Below are positions 9,225 to 18,539 of a DNA stretch of 64,000 nt, piece after piece. The stretch spans positions 1 through 64,000 of the forward strand of contig JAFGHO010000124.1 in NCBI GenBank assembly GCA_016930085.1. The letters run 5' to 3'. The stretch's first letter is position 1. Every line of letters begins with the position of its first letter. The position numbers and the translations under genes are program-made. The DNA is from Spirochaetales bacterium (GTDB taxonomy: Bacteria > Spirochaetota > Spirochaetia > SZUA-6 > JAFGRV01). A model generated the notes under the pieces. The model did no database searches. It was not told where the DNA came from and was given only the letters and a program-made list of their open reading frames with translations.

Positions 9225-10745
9225 ATGAAAAAGACAGTTATTTCCTTGTGTATTTTTCTTGTTATCGTGAATCTTTTCGCAAATGAAACCCGTTCACGCA
9301 AGGAAACCATTCTGTTTCTCCCTTTTCTCAATAATGGCGACGGCAAAGACGACCGTTTTTGTCGTCTTATTCCCGGGATCATGGATTTGTTTATGAAAAA
9401 CGGCTCGTCGTACGCATCCGTTTCTCCCGGTATCGTGCGTGAATATATCCGCCTGCGGGGATACGAACATGACGATTTCTGGAAAAACGATACGTTGTAC
9501 ACGATCGCGGCGGATTTTTCAGCCGATTTCATTGTGAGGGGAAAATTCAGGATAGAGACCGATTATAGTGAAATAAGTATCGAGGTGGTCGACATATCGG
9601 CGAATAAAGTCGTCTACCGGAGCAGGAGCCGGGGGCTTGGCGGCGGTGAAGCGGGGGCTTCCATGTCTGAAATGATCGTTAAAATCGTCCGCGGTTTCGC
9701 ATCCGTACTGAACATTCCCCCATACGAGGTGGAATACGGTTATTTCACGTTCATCACCGAACACCCGTGCGCCGTTGTCGTCGATGACGAAGAAATCGGT
9801 CTTACCCCGTTTTCCCTTTGTTTTCCGGCCGGTCCGCACGCGATGAAACTTGTTTATGATTACGGGACGGCGGGCGGTATCGTGTGGGAGGAGTTCGTCG
9901 ATCTGTCGCCCGGTGAAAACAGGATAATCGAAAAAAAAGTGCTGGTGAATATCGACATAACGGCCGAACGGGAATGCATGGTGTTTCTCGACGGCAGGTA
10001 TATCGGAACGGGTGACTATACGGGAACGATCACAGCCGGCCGGGACCACGCGTTGAGGGCCGTGTATCGCGATGAAACGGGGAATGAAACTGTGGTGAAT
10101 GAAAGAATCGTCGCATCCGAGCGAGATGATATTTCCGTTTATATTAATGTGACCGCAAGCATACGGATTAGCGGTGGGGATAACCGCCTTCGTGCGGAAA
10201 TCAACGGTGAGACCACCGCCATACTGCCCGCGGCCCTGAATCATATCCTCCCCGGTAATTACCATGTCCGCGTGCTTCTTTCAGACCCGCTCGACAACAG
10301 CGAATGGTGTTTCCATGAGGAGTATGTGGAACTCTCGGCCGGCGAAACCGGAAAAATCGATGTTGAGGATATCGATTTCGATTACCGGTGGGGATTGTGC
10401 CTTGTCCCCTCGGCCGCGCAGTATTATAACCGTGAACCGGGGAAAGGGAATCTGGTGCTTTCGGGATTTCTTTCTTCCGCGGCCTTTACCGCGGCCACGG
10501 GGATGTTTGCAGCCGGATTTTACGATGAATACACGCGGAGGCGTGAAGCGGGCGTAAAAGAGCACCTCGCGGACCATCTCAGACAAAGCGCAAATTTTTT
10601 TAAAGGCCTTTACTATTGCGGTATATTTATGGCCGGTGTGTGGTATACCGTCTCCTGTATCGACGGATGGAAAACCATGGACCGGATTCATGGACTTTTT
10701 TACGGAAACGGGGCGGACGGTCGGGCAATACCGGTGCGGAAATGA
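9225..10745 (+). CDS. PEGA-domain membrane protein, copy 1
   Basis: A 506-residue protein from the ATG at 9225, chosen because it starts directly at a signal sequence (MKKTVISLCIFLVIVNLFA). A TTG start at 9204 preceded by GGGGGG is an alternative. Residues about 25-160 look like the TolB-N/CsgG-like fold (ETILFLPFLNNG, then ADFIVRGKFRIETD, then IEVVDISANKVVYRS). PEGA-like repeats follow (CAVVVDDEEIGLTPFSLCF; CMVFLDGRYIGTGDYTGTI). The C-terminus (LVPSAAQYYNREPGKG, then two hydrophobic segments) resembles DUF5683. Paralogues lie at 11881-13386 and at the right window edge. Location is probably cell envelope; function unknown. Confidence 0.82.
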   Translation: MKKTVISLCIFLVIVNLFANETRSRKETILFLPFLNNGDGKDDRFCRLIPGIMDLFMKNGSSYASVSPGIVREYIRLRGYEHDDFWKNDTLYTIAADFSADFIVRGKFRIETDYSEISIEVVDISANKVVYRSRSRGLGGGEAGASMSEMIVKIVRGFASVLNIPPYEVEYGYFTFITEHPCAVVVDDEEIGLTPFSLCFPAGPHAMKLVYDYGTAGGIVWEEFVDLSPGENRIIEKKVLVNIDITAERECMVFLDGRYIGTGDYTGTITAGRDHALRAVYRDETGNETVVNERIVASERDDISVYINVTASIRISGGDNRLRAEINGETTAILPAALNHILPGNYHVRVLLSDPLDNSEWCFHEEYVELSAGETGKIDVEDIDFDYRWGLCLVPSAAQYYNREPGKGNLVLSGFLSSAAFTAATGMFAAGFYDEYTRRREAGVKEHLADHLRQSANFFKGLYYCGIFMAGVWYTVSCIDGWKTMDRIHGLFYGNGADGRAIPVRK

Positions 10746-10802
10746 GAATTCGGGAAAGGGCGTAGAGAGGTGCAACCGGTTAATAAACGGAAAGGACAGC
10801 GT

Positions 10803-11861
10803 ATGGAGCATTCGGTTTATTATCATATTGAAAAGATTGGCGGTACGAACGGCCCGGTACGGGGGAACGTGGCTCTTCCGGGAAAGACGGCGCTGTGTGT
10901 TTTGTTCTCTGCAATATTCACACAACTGTGTTTTTCCTGCCTGTATACGCCGCAGTACCCGGTGACACCGCGGTTCGATACGGCGGTCGGGGATCCTTTC
11001 GGGATCGAAACACGTGAGGATGAATATCTGGGGAATCAGCAATATTATATGATACGGGTCGGGTCGTATGTCGTGGATACGAACAATAACACCGTCGATG
11101 TTTTTGGGGTTGCGAACAGGGAGTTCATATATTATATCAATAAAAGCGAAAAATACAATCTTTTCGATTATATGACCGTCCGTTTGACGGTACCGATCAC
11201 CGGTATTGACGCCGTAAGGGATTTTATAGCCGTGGATATTCTGGGGGGAGGGGAAGGCAGAAACAATGCCTTTCTTTCGGTATGGGGGAATGATGCCGAC
11301 GGGGACGGAAATTACGAAACATACGGCGATGTATATTTTATCCGGACTTTTGCGGACATTTCGGATATTAATACCGGGGGCAATGCCTTCAACCTGACGG
11401 CCGGTGATTCCAATGGAGCCCCCACACTCGCCTTTGTCGATATAGACGATGATGAGGACTTCGACGCCTTCGTCGGGTCGGATCACGGAAATATTTTTTT
11501 CTTCGAAAATGTCGGGACTCGGAAAAAGCCCGATTTCGCGAATTATGCAACGAACCCGTTCAATATCGTCAACGCGGGCCGGTATTCGGTTCCCGCCTTC
11601 GCGGATATCGACGAGGATCATGATTATGATCTTTTCGTGGGCGTCGTTTCCGGGGACGTCGTCTATTTCGAGAATACCGGAGATCGAGTAACACCCGTGT
11701 TTTCCGAACCGGAGCCGAATCCCTTCGGTATCGAGTCCGCCGCGTCGTTTGCCTCGCCTTTTTTTTACGATATCGATGAAGACGGCGACATGGACCTCTA
11801 CCTCGGATACAGTGACGGTATTCTCGGCAGAACTTTATTCTACGGGAATATTTCCTATTGA
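10803..11861 (+). CDS. FG-GAP/VCBS-repeat lipoprotein, copy 1
   Basis: A 352-residue protein from the ATG at 10803, which has AAAGGA upstream. A hydrophobic segment ending TQLCFSC marks a probable lipoprotein signal. The second half carries FG-GAP-type beta-propeller repeats with acidic calcium-loop motifs (DIDDDEDFDAFVGSDHG, DIDEDHDYDLFVGVVSG, DIDEDGDMDLYLGYSDG), each followed by an aromatic FFENVGT or YFENTGD segment. It follows the first PEGA gene by 57 bases and precedes the second by 19, so all are probably co-transcribed. A paralogue is at 13545-14609. A role in surface adhesion or ligand binding is inferred only from the fold. Confidence 0.82.
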   Translation: MEHSVYYHIEKIGGTNGPVRGNVALPGKTALCVLFSAIFTQLCFSCLYTPQYPVTPRFDTAVGDPFGIETREDEYLGNQQYYMIRVGSYVVDTNNNTVDVFGVANREFIYYINKSEKYNLFDYMTVRLTVPITGIDAVRDFIAVDILGGGEGRNNAFLSVWGNDADGDGNYETYGDVYFIRTFADISDINTGGNAFNLTAGDSNGAPTLAFVDIDDDEDFDAFVGSDHGNIFFFENVGTRKKPDFANYATNPFNIVNAGRYSVPAFADIDEDHDYDLFVGVVSGDVVYFENTGDRVTPVFSEPEPNPFGIESAASFASPFFYDIDEDGDMDLYLGYSDGILGRTLFYGNISY

Positions 11862-11880
11862 CGGCACGGGAGGACGACGG

Positions 11881-13386
11881 ATGAAAGGCAATGGAAAAGG
11901 AAAAGCGCCGAACGGGAATAAAAACCTGCCGGTACTGCTTCTCTGTTTTTTCTTCGGCGCGGCCGGAGTCTACGGACTTCCGGACGTCAAAAAGGTGTTG
12001 ATCGTGCCGTTTGAAAACAGGGACGAGAAAAAATACGATTACCTGAAGGAACTCATCCCCAATTCGTTCATCGACAATCTCTCGGATTCGGGAGATTTTC
12101 TCGCGGTCCCATTGGTACGTTATTACGCCCTGTTGAAGGATACGGGACGCGAAGCCGGCGAGCACAGGAACATCGATGCCCTTATCGCGGCAGGAGCGGC
12201 ACTCGATGCGGACTACATTATCCGCGGGGGGTATTCGGTTGCCGCCGATTTTATTTCGATTGATTTCGAGGTGTTCGATATTGTTCAGCACAAAATCATC
12301 TACAAACGGGAGGATTACGGAAAAGGCGGTCTTTCGATGTTCGAAACCCTCGACGAATTGATTGAGGTAATGAAAAACGACTTTATCGAGGTAACCTCCG
12401 GATACGTTTCGTATTCGATCGAGGCGGAAGGGCCGTGTATCCTTTACATCGACGACCGCTATGTGGGGAAGACACCGGCCGAAATCTATCTTTCCGCAGG
12501 CAGGCACGGCCTGAAGGCCGTCTGCGATGGAGGAAACGAAGAATATACGGTATATGACGGACCGATTTACGCGGGCGAAACGGAAAGAAACCGACTTTTC
12601 CTCAAGGTATTCGTTCGATGCGAATTAAACGCTGAAGTCGAATCTCATGTCTACATAAACGGACAACCGGCGGGTAAAACGCCGTTTACGGGGACCCTGT
12701 ATGCGGGGAATACTTACCGGATAAAACTGACAACAACAGACAGGGCGGGGAAGGAAGTCGCGGTCGCTGAGGAAACGATTTCGACCGTCACCGGGGAGGA
12801 TATTCTACGTAATTTCAAGGTGACCGGAACAATTGAGCTTGCGGGCGTGAACGGGGCGATAAAAGGACGCATCGAGAACGGGACGGGATACGTGTTGCCC
12901 CACCTGTTCGAACATCTTCTTCCCGGGGATTATGGCGTCGAGTTTTTTCTCGATGTTCCGGACGCGAATAGAACCTTTGTGTTCCATGGCGAACATCTGT
13001 ACCTTAATCCGGCGGACAATAAAATCGTCGATATCGGTTCGAAAGCATACAAGCCCATATGGCCGTTGTGTTTTGTCCCTGCCGCCGCCCAATTCCATAA
13101 CCAGGAACCGCGCAAGGGTTTGATCGTTTTGTCGTCTTTTTTGGTTTTTCTCATCGCCGGGTGCGGCTCGTTTTATTGCGAAGAATATTTCTATAGCGAA
13201 TATGTCGGGCTTCAGAACGCCGGCCGCGATAACTTGGCCGGATCCGCCTATGCGACCATGGAGGTGTTCCAGGCGTTGAAACTTTTCGCTTTCATTATCT
13301 CGGGCGGCGTGTATCTTTATTCGTTTTGTGACGGGCTGGCGGGTATGAATGAGCTCGACAGACGCATCAATTCCGGGAAGCCATAG
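11881..13386 (+). CDS. PEGA-domain membrane protein, copy 2
   Basis: A 501-residue protein from the ATG at 11881, preceded by GGGAGGACGACGG, a good ribosome-binding site. A longer in-frame reading overlaps the preceding gene and is rejected. The architecture mirrors the gene at 9225: signal sequence, TolB-N/CsgG-like region (KKVLIVPFENRDEKK, ADYIIRGGYSV), PEGA-like repeats (CILYIDDRYVGKTPAEIYL; SHVYINGQPAGKTPFTGTL), then a C-terminal region (FVPAAAQFHNQEPRKG) with two hydrophobic segments. The GKTP motifs are the classic PEGA signature. Probably envelope-located; function unknown. Confidence 0.85.
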   Translation: MKGNGKGKAPNGNKNLPVLLLCFFFGAAGVYGLPDVKKVLIVPFENRDEKKYDYLKELIPNSFIDNLSDSGDFLAVPLVRYYALLKDTGREAGEHRNIDALIAAGAALDADYIIRGGYSVAADFISIDFEVFDIVQHKIIYKREDYGKGGLSMFETLDELIEVMKNDFIEVTSGYVSYSIEAEGPCILYIDDRYVGKTPAEIYLSAGRHGLKAVCDGGNEEYTVYDGPIYAGETERNRLFLKVFVRCELNAEVESHVYINGQPAGKTPFTGTLYAGNTYRIKLTTTDRAGKEVAVAEETISTVTGEDILRNFKVTGTIELAGVNGAIKGRIENGTGYVLPHLFEHLLPGDYGVEFFLDVPDANRTFVFHGEHLYLNPADNKIVDIGSKAYKPIWPLCFVPAAAQFHNQEPRKGLIVLSSFLVFLIAGCGSFYCEEYFYSEYVGLQNAGRDNLAGSAYATMEVFQALKLFAFIISGGVYLYSFCDGLAGMNELDRRINSGKP

Positions 13387-13462
13387 GGGCTGTCGCCCGT
13401 ACCATGCAGGGACCCTCCTGCGACCGGCTGATTCACCGTTTGCTTGGACAGTGAAAAAGCGG

Positions 13463-13494
13463 TTGACAAAGCCTTTATGAGGTGATATTATAAT
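13463..13494 (+). promoter_or_regulatory. Strong sigma-70-type promoter
   Basis: TTGACA at 13463-13468, a 17-base spacer and TATTAT at 13486-13491 (a TATAAT overlaps at 13489-13494). It lies about 50 bases upstream of the second FG-GAP lipoprotein, giving it its own transcript despite its place at the end of the cluster. Confidence 0.75.
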
Positions 13495-13544
13495 TGTCTT
13501 AAACAGGCATAATAAAAATAAAATAAGCTTTAAAAGGAATAACA

Positions 13545-14609
13545 ATGAAAGAATATGCTTTTAAAAAAACCGGCACGGTGTGTGCCTTCCTGATTTTATT
13601 GCTTTCTTTTTTCTCATGCCCGCCCCGTCCGAGCTTGCCGCCCCCTCCCCCCACATGCGCGCCCACGGCGGTACCGTGTGTCGAGCCGGGTTTTTCTTTC
13701 GGCGAACCCGAAATACTCGATTTCGGTGACGATACGACGGGCCTTGATCCTTTTACCATATTCGAGAATTTCCCGGAGTCCGACACGCCGAAAACGGGTA
13801 TCGGCATTATTTCCTGGAAATTGAAGTTGAATCAGGTCACGGGAAGGGAAGAGCCGGAAATATCGTTGATGTTGTATATATATCACGGTGAGGACGGGTC
13901 GATTGAAAAATATGGCCCAGGGGTGACGACAATATTCCCGTTCCGTTCGGCCTCGAAGGCGAATCTTTTCGATTCATGCAATCTCGGTCTTATGGCGGGA
14001 ATATGGAATGGTTATCTCATATACGGGGAAATCGAGTTTTTTACGGATGATCCGGGCATTATCCCCAATATCGAAAATATTGTATACGGATGCGACATCG
14101 GTTTGTGCCCCCGTTTGGATTTTGCCGAGGGTGAAAATTATCCGACGGCAATCTCACCATTTATGGTCGATATCGACAACAATGGTTCACTCGACGCCTT
14201 TCTCGGTTCGGATGATGGAAGAATTTATTATTATAAAAATACGGGGGAGGAAGAAGATCCTTTTTTTGAAAAGGTCGATGATGAAAGCCCCTTCGGTATA
14301 ATAGTGGAAGATGAATGGAACTATACGGTACCCTGTTTTGTCTGGATGGAGGATCGCTACGACCTCTTCATCAGCGATTCGAACGGCAATATCCATTATT
14401 TCAGGAATTACGGTACAAGAGAGGAACCCCTTTTCAACGGATATGAAACAAATCCCTTCGGTTTGAAGAATGTGGGACCCGATGCCGCGATAAGCTTTTT
14501 CGATATCGATAACGATTGCGATCTCGACGCCTTTGTCGGATACAGCACCGACTACAATGCATGCAAGGGGGAAGTCGCCCTCTTCAGGAATAATATCGCC
14601 GCCCGTTAG
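13545..14609 (+). CDS. FG-GAP/VCBS-repeat lipoprotein, copy 2
   Basis: A 354-residue protein with AAAGGA upstream of its ATG and a lipoprotein signal ending LLSFFSC, followed by a proline-rich spacer (PPRPSLPPPPPTC). The C-terminal half has FG-GAP-type repeats (DIDNNGSLDAFLGSDDG, then YYYKNTGEEEDPFF, and DIDNDCDLDAFVGYSTD). One repeat is degenerate (MEDRYDLFISDSNGN). It resembles the lipoprotein at 10803 in organisation, including an FGI or FGL segment before repeats, and ends the duplicated PEGA/FG-GAP cluster. Function unknown; probably exposed on the outer surface. Confidence 0.82.
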   Translation: MKEYAFKKTGTVCAFLILLLSFFSCPPRPSLPPPPPTCAPTAVPCVEPGFSFGEPEILDFGDDTTGLDPFTIFENFPESDTPKTGIGIISWKLKLNQVTGREEPEISLMLYIYHGEDGSIEKYGPGVTTIFPFRSASKANLFDSCNLGLMAGIWNGYLIYGEIEFFTDDPGIIPNIENIVYGCDIGLCPRLDFAEGENYPTAISPFMVDIDNNGSLDAFLGSDDGRIYYYKNTGEEEDPFFEKVDDESPFGIIVEDEWNYTVPCFVWMEDRYDLFISDSNGNIHYFRNYGTREEPLFNGYETNPFGLKNVGPDAAISFFDIDNDCDLDAFVGYSTDYNACKGEVALFRNNIAAR

Positions 14610-14639
14610 TGATTTCACGTCCGTCATGCGTGACGGCGT

Positions 14640-15734
14640 TTAAAGATCCGCGATATCCTCCGAAGGTATCGAATAGACATACACGGTCGCGGAATCGATC
14701 GAGCAGTCATAATCTTCCTGTTTTACCGTCGTATAGGAAAAAAGCGACTGGTACGTACCGTTCCCGTCCTCGTATTCGTAGCAGAACCTCACCTCCCCCA
14801 TCCCCGTGACAAAGAGTTCCTTCCCGGAGAGCGAATATCCCCGCGCGATACCGTTCTGATACGTAAAGATATCCCCCGAGCTGAGCAGATGTTTTCCGGG
14901 TCTGCTCATGGAAATTTTCTGGGGCGACTGCCTGTCGAGCCATGTATATGTTTTATAAGATGAACCATAATAATAACTCATGAGGCTGCGATTTTCACCC
15001 GCATCGTGCGAGTAAAAGACATCCTGCCAGACCGGATCGGGAAGGGAGATATAATCCAATGGTCCCGAATGTGTGCATTGGGGATCGATTAAATCCGTCC
15101 CGTAAGAGAGGGAGAAGCTTGCTTCGAAATACCTGATCGTCCCGTAATATTCATTATCGCTTGAAAAAAGAATATATACCCTCCCGTCGACGGGACTCAG
15201 ATACACGCCGTTTATGGAAGGGTTATTGTCAAGTCCCAGGAAACTATTATAATATTCAGATATGAGATAGCTCAGTTCCTGTTCGTATCCGAAATACCAG
15301 TAGATGTAATCATAATCGTAAACGGCGACATTAAATCGCGTGGTGTTTCCGTCATAATTGACGCATAAAAGCCGTCCGGGATATCCTGCTATGGTATCAA
15401 AGAGATAATTCGGTTCATGTTCGTTTGAATCCGTTATTTCAAAATGATCAGAGCCATAAATATTCCCGTTTGCGTCGAGGTACCAGATTTCAAAGTGCGT
15501 ATCATGATGCTTGACGATAAAACCCTGTTTATAATATCCCTTGTCCGGAATAAAAAATATCGAATCTTTTTCGCCGTCATAACACTGGTTGAGATCATGG
15601 ATGGGGCCGGCCGTTGCCTTTTGATCGAGTTTCGAGATAAAGGAGACGGTCAGGGAAAGTTCCTCGTCGAATAAAACACCCCTGCAGGAAAGACAGACTA
15701 TACTTATTATAATGAGTGCAATGGTGTGTTTCAT
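14640..15734 (-). CDS. Putative lipoprotein, propeller-like, unknown function
   Basis: A 364-residue protein with a lipoprotein signal (MKHTIALIIISIVCLSC) and a GGAGGG ribosome-binding site. The mature part is rich in Tyr, Asp and Gly with repeated short strands (FEIWYLDANGNIYGSD, GRLLCVNYDGNTTRFNV, GRVYILFSSDNEYYG), which fits a beta-propeller. I recognise no named family. It converges on the FG-GAP gene; a 16-base hairpin (14621-14636, CCGTCA/TGACGG) sits between the two stop codons and may act as a weak shared terminator. Confidence 0.7.
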   Translation of the reverse strand: MKHTIALIIISIVCLSCRGVLFDEELSLTVSFISKLDQKATAGPIHDLNQCYDGEKDSIFFIPDKGYYKQGFIVKHHDTHFEIWYLDANGNIYGSDHFEITDSNEHEPNYLFDTIAGYPGRLLCVNYDGNTTRFNVAVYDYDYIYWYFGYEQELSYLISEYYNSFLGLDNNPSINGVYLSPVDGRVYILFSSDNEYYGTIRYFEASFSLSYGTDLIDPQCTHSGPLDYISLPDPVWQDVFYSHDAGENRSLMSYYYGSSYKTYTWLDRQSPQKISMSRPGKHLLSSGDIFTYQNGIARGYSLSGKELFVTGMGEVRFCYEYEDGNGTYQSLFSYTTVKQEDYDCSIDSATVYVYSIPSEDIADL

Positions 15735-15821
15735 GGTATTATGCCCTCCATGGTTAATATACTAGCGCCGTAAGGCAATCGGAAAGAAAAAAAACAGGGA
15801 TAATTCAAGATTTTTCATGAT

Positions 15822-15858
15822 AAAAAAAAGACCCGGACGGGCGTCGGCGCCGTCCGGG
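15822..15858 (-). terminator. Rho-independent terminator of the GH9 gene
   Basis: On the minus strand, CCCGGACGG pairs with CCGTCCGGG around a 9-base loop, followed by TC and eight T residues. It lies about 50 bases downstream of the endoglucanase stop codon. Confidence 0.9.
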
Positions 15859-15905
15859 CCGTTATTCTCATTCTCCAACCCCTGGAAAGGGGTTGCCGTA
15901 TCGCA

Positions 15906-18038
15906 CTAACAAAGCTGGCTGATCAGCCCCACGTAATACTGGGCGATTCTTAAGGCATCGACGATATCGACCGTTCCGTTGCAGTTCGCGTCCGCGGCCT
16001 GCAGATTGAAATTGGAGGGTTCGAGTCCCACGTAGTACTGGGCCACGAGAAGCGCGTCCACAATGTCGATCCCGCCGCTCGAATTGACGTCGCCGATAGT
16101 GACGGCAGGCGGGTTGGTCACTGTCGGGGGATTCGTCACCGTCGGCGGGTTGGTCGCAGGGGGATTCGTCACTGTGGGCGGGTTGGTAACGGTGGGTGGC
16201 GAGGTCGACCCGCCTCCCGGTTCAACGCCGTAGAGGAGTGTGTTCCCGTCATAGACCGGTATCCGTTCCGTTTTCACTTCCGAACTCGACGACAGACCAT
16301 CGTAGGAGAAATCGTTCGAAGGATCCCAGAAACTCGTATTATTGGGCGCCGCTATTCTCACCTGAATCTCTGCCGCGTACTCCGACTGGCCGCCGGGATA
16401 AATGCTCGTTCCGTCGCTGAAGGCGACCTGGACGTAATAGATGTCGCCGCTGTACTGATTGAGTGTAATCGTCGCCGGAAACTCGACGTAATTCGTGGTC
16501 AGGGTGACGTCGCTCGTCGAATATCCCGCGGCAAAAACCTCGGAAAGGTCGATGAAATACCTGAAGCGGAGATCCTTGATCAACCGTGCCGGCCATCCGG
16601 ATCTGTTGTTGCAAAGCGCCTTGATTTCAGTGAAATTGGTTCCCTGCGCGTTGATCCTTGCCTCGACAAAGAACTCGTCGTCCTTTGTTTCCGCCGGGGG
16701 ATTGAAGGATGCAGATCCGGCGCTTCCCAGCCGCAGAAGACTTGCCACGAGTCCCGCGTTATAATCGCAGGCTACTTCATTACAGACATAATCGCTTATT
16801 GAATCGTTATAGCTTCCGCCCTGATCTGGTCCCCCGACCAGCGCGCCGTAGAGGGTGTGCCGGTGATTCGGCGGGACGTTCTGGCTGTCGGCCCATGAAC
16901 CGTGGGCGGTTCTGTGGTGAGGATGCTGCGGTGCGTTCGATCCTAATCCGACGACATAGCTGCCGTTTCGTTCGTTCGAGCCGAGGCAGTAATCGATCTG
17001 TTTTTTTGCCCATGAGGAATATGAGGTGGCCTTCGAAGAATCGGCGCCGCTCCAGTCGGCGTAGACAAACGCGACAAAAGCCGCCGCCGACGCGTATCGG
17101 AGACATCCCCATGAATCGAGCCATGAAAGTCCGCCGGGTGTTTTCCCTTTTGCGCCGGCCACCCACCAGTCGAGGTGCTGGTGGACAAAATCCTTGTATA
17201 CCTGTTTTCCCGTTATTTTAGCAAGCATGAGCATGCCGCCGTAGTGAGAATCGTCCCAGCAATGGCCCCACTGGTATTCGACGTCGTCAGACTGGCCCTG
17301 CCTGTTCAATTCATCGACAAGCGCTTCCGCGTTGGAAAGGTACGTGGATGAGTTTGTCGCGAGGTACAGCCAGATGGCAGCCCACATGATTTCGTCGATC
17401 GGGCCGCTGTGGGACTGATAATACCCGCTTGCGGCGGTATAATTAGAGTCGCTTCTGTCCGAGTTCGCCCGTGAATAAAGCGATTGCGCCTTGCTGAGGT
17501 ATGTACTGTTGCCGTAGAGTATGTTTCCGATCGCCAGGGCCGCGGCGGTCTGTGCCATCACGGCGGAAAGGCCGCTCGAAGCAGAAGCCGCCGGTCTGTT
17601 TCCGGCCTGTGTTTCCTTGTGGATCACTTCAACGGGACCCCACCACGCATGATCCGCGCCGCCGTCGCCAATCTGATAAATATAGGTGCTTCCGTTCCAG
17701 CATGCGGCCAGGTAATCGAGCACAAACTTGAGGTTGTTGTTGAGATCGGTATTTGATCCGTATTCATAGGCGCCCCATCCGAGTACCGAGGCGGTATATG
17801 CCATAGGCAGGTTGAATTTTACATGATCACCGGCATCGTACCATCCGCCCTGAACGGCATCATCCAGGGTGGCGTCCCCGCGCCATTCGACACGATTCCA
17901 TGATGGAAGCGGTCCGGCCTGCTGGCATTCATAGAAATAGATAGCTTTCGCAAGGGCTTCATTATAGTTCTGCGCGAATGCCTCCGCGGCTATTAATCCC
18001 ACGACAAGGACGATTATCCAGACTTTCATTTTAGTCAT
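15906..18038 (-). CDS. GH9 endoglucanase with CBM3c and C-terminal dockerin
   Basis: A 710-residue secreted enzyme cleaving beta-1,4-glucan. A signal peptide ends about residue 22. The GH9 catalytic domain (about 24-435) has DAGDHVKF with the two catalytic-site Asp at D68 and D71, the signature HHRTAHGSW near 370, and NEVACDYNAG near 420 carrying the general-acid Glu. A CBM3c-like module follows (about 445-610), the layout of processive endoglucanases such as Thermobifida Cel9A. Then come a TNPPTV-repeat linker (about 616-650) and a duplicated dockerin (DVNSSGGIDIVD and DANCNGTVDIVD) ending in a terminal Cys. The start has AGGAGGAG just upstream. It is divergent from the BNR_4 gene, which carries the same kind of dockerin. 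Confidence 0.93.
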   Translation of the reverse strand: MTKMKVWIIVLVVGLIAAEAFAQNYNEALAKAIYFYECQQAGPLPSWNRVEWRGDATLDDAVQGGWYDAGDHVKFNLPMAYTASVLGWGAYEYGSNTDLNNNLKFVLDYLAACWNGSTYIYQIGDGGADHAWWGPVEVIHKETQAGNRPAASASSGLSAVMAQTAAALAIGNILYGNSTYLSKAQSLYSRANSDRSDSNYTAASGYYQSHSGPIDEIMWAAIWLYLATNSSTYLSNAEALVDELNRQGQSDDVEYQWGHCWDDSHYGGMLMLAKITGKQVYKDFVHQHLDWWVAGAKGKTPGGLSWLDSWGCLRYASAAAFVAFVYADWSGADSSKATSYSSWAKKQIDYCLGSNERNGSYVVGLGSNAPQHPHHRTAHGSWADSQNVPPNHRHTLYGALVGGPDQGGSYNDSISDYVCNEVACDYNAGLVASLLRLGSAGSASFNPPAETKDDEFFVEARINAQGTNFTEIKALCNNRSGWPARLIKDLRFRYFIDLSEVFAAGYSTSDVTLTTNYVEFPATITLNQYSGDIYYVQVAFSDGTSIYPGGQSEYAAEIQVRIAAPNNTSFWDPSNDFSYDGLSSSSEVKTERIPVYDGNTLLYGVEPGGGSTSPPTVTNPPTVTNPPATNPPTVTNPPTVTNPPAVTIGDVNSSGGIDIVDALLVAQYYVGLEPSNFNLQAADANCNGTVDIVDALRIAQYYVGLISQLC

Positions 18039-18539
18039 TTTCTCCTCCTCACTTTATTTGTGTTTAAATTTATAACTGTTTCTTCCTTATTAGTGTAAGG
18101 ATTATATACGCATTTTATTACCTTGCAGGTTACAGAAGACATCACATTCAGATATGTCACCACTTCTTCCTTTTATTTATATTTATCCGGTGATACCAGT
18201 ATTTTTTATGTCGAACTACATTCTTCTATATATAAGGTAACATTTATTCCCCATGATTCAATAAGCCGCTTCACTGAAAAAAAAATAGGGTTTTCGACTA
18301 TATTTGCTATAGGCCAATAGTCCTCTTATGGTGATGGATTTCCCGGTGTATCCTTGATGGATCGATTTGATCTATTATGGTTTTACATGGGAAAAGCGAT
18401 ATCCTGAAAGAGACGGTGCTACGATTAAGGTGAAAATGAATGGCAACAGAGCCTGTCCGTCGCGTGCCTCGGATTGACAGCGGGGTATTTCTGTGGTAAT
18501 CTATGACGGAATATTATAAAAAATAAAAGGCAGGTCGGA
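18039..18539. other. Divergent intergenic region between two dockerin genes
   Basis: About 500 bases separate the minus-strand GH9 gene from the plus-strand BNR_4 gene. A minus-strand TATAAT (plus coordinates 18101-18106) could be the GH9 -10 element, but its -35 is poor. The plus-strand promoter at 18474-18502 is clear. No gene is seen. Confidence 0.5.
18474..18502 (+). promoter_or_regulatory. Sigma-70-type promoter for the BNR_4 gene
   Basis: TTGACA at 18474-18479, a 17-base spacer and TAATCT at 18497-18502, about 38 bases before the start codon. Confidence 0.65.
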
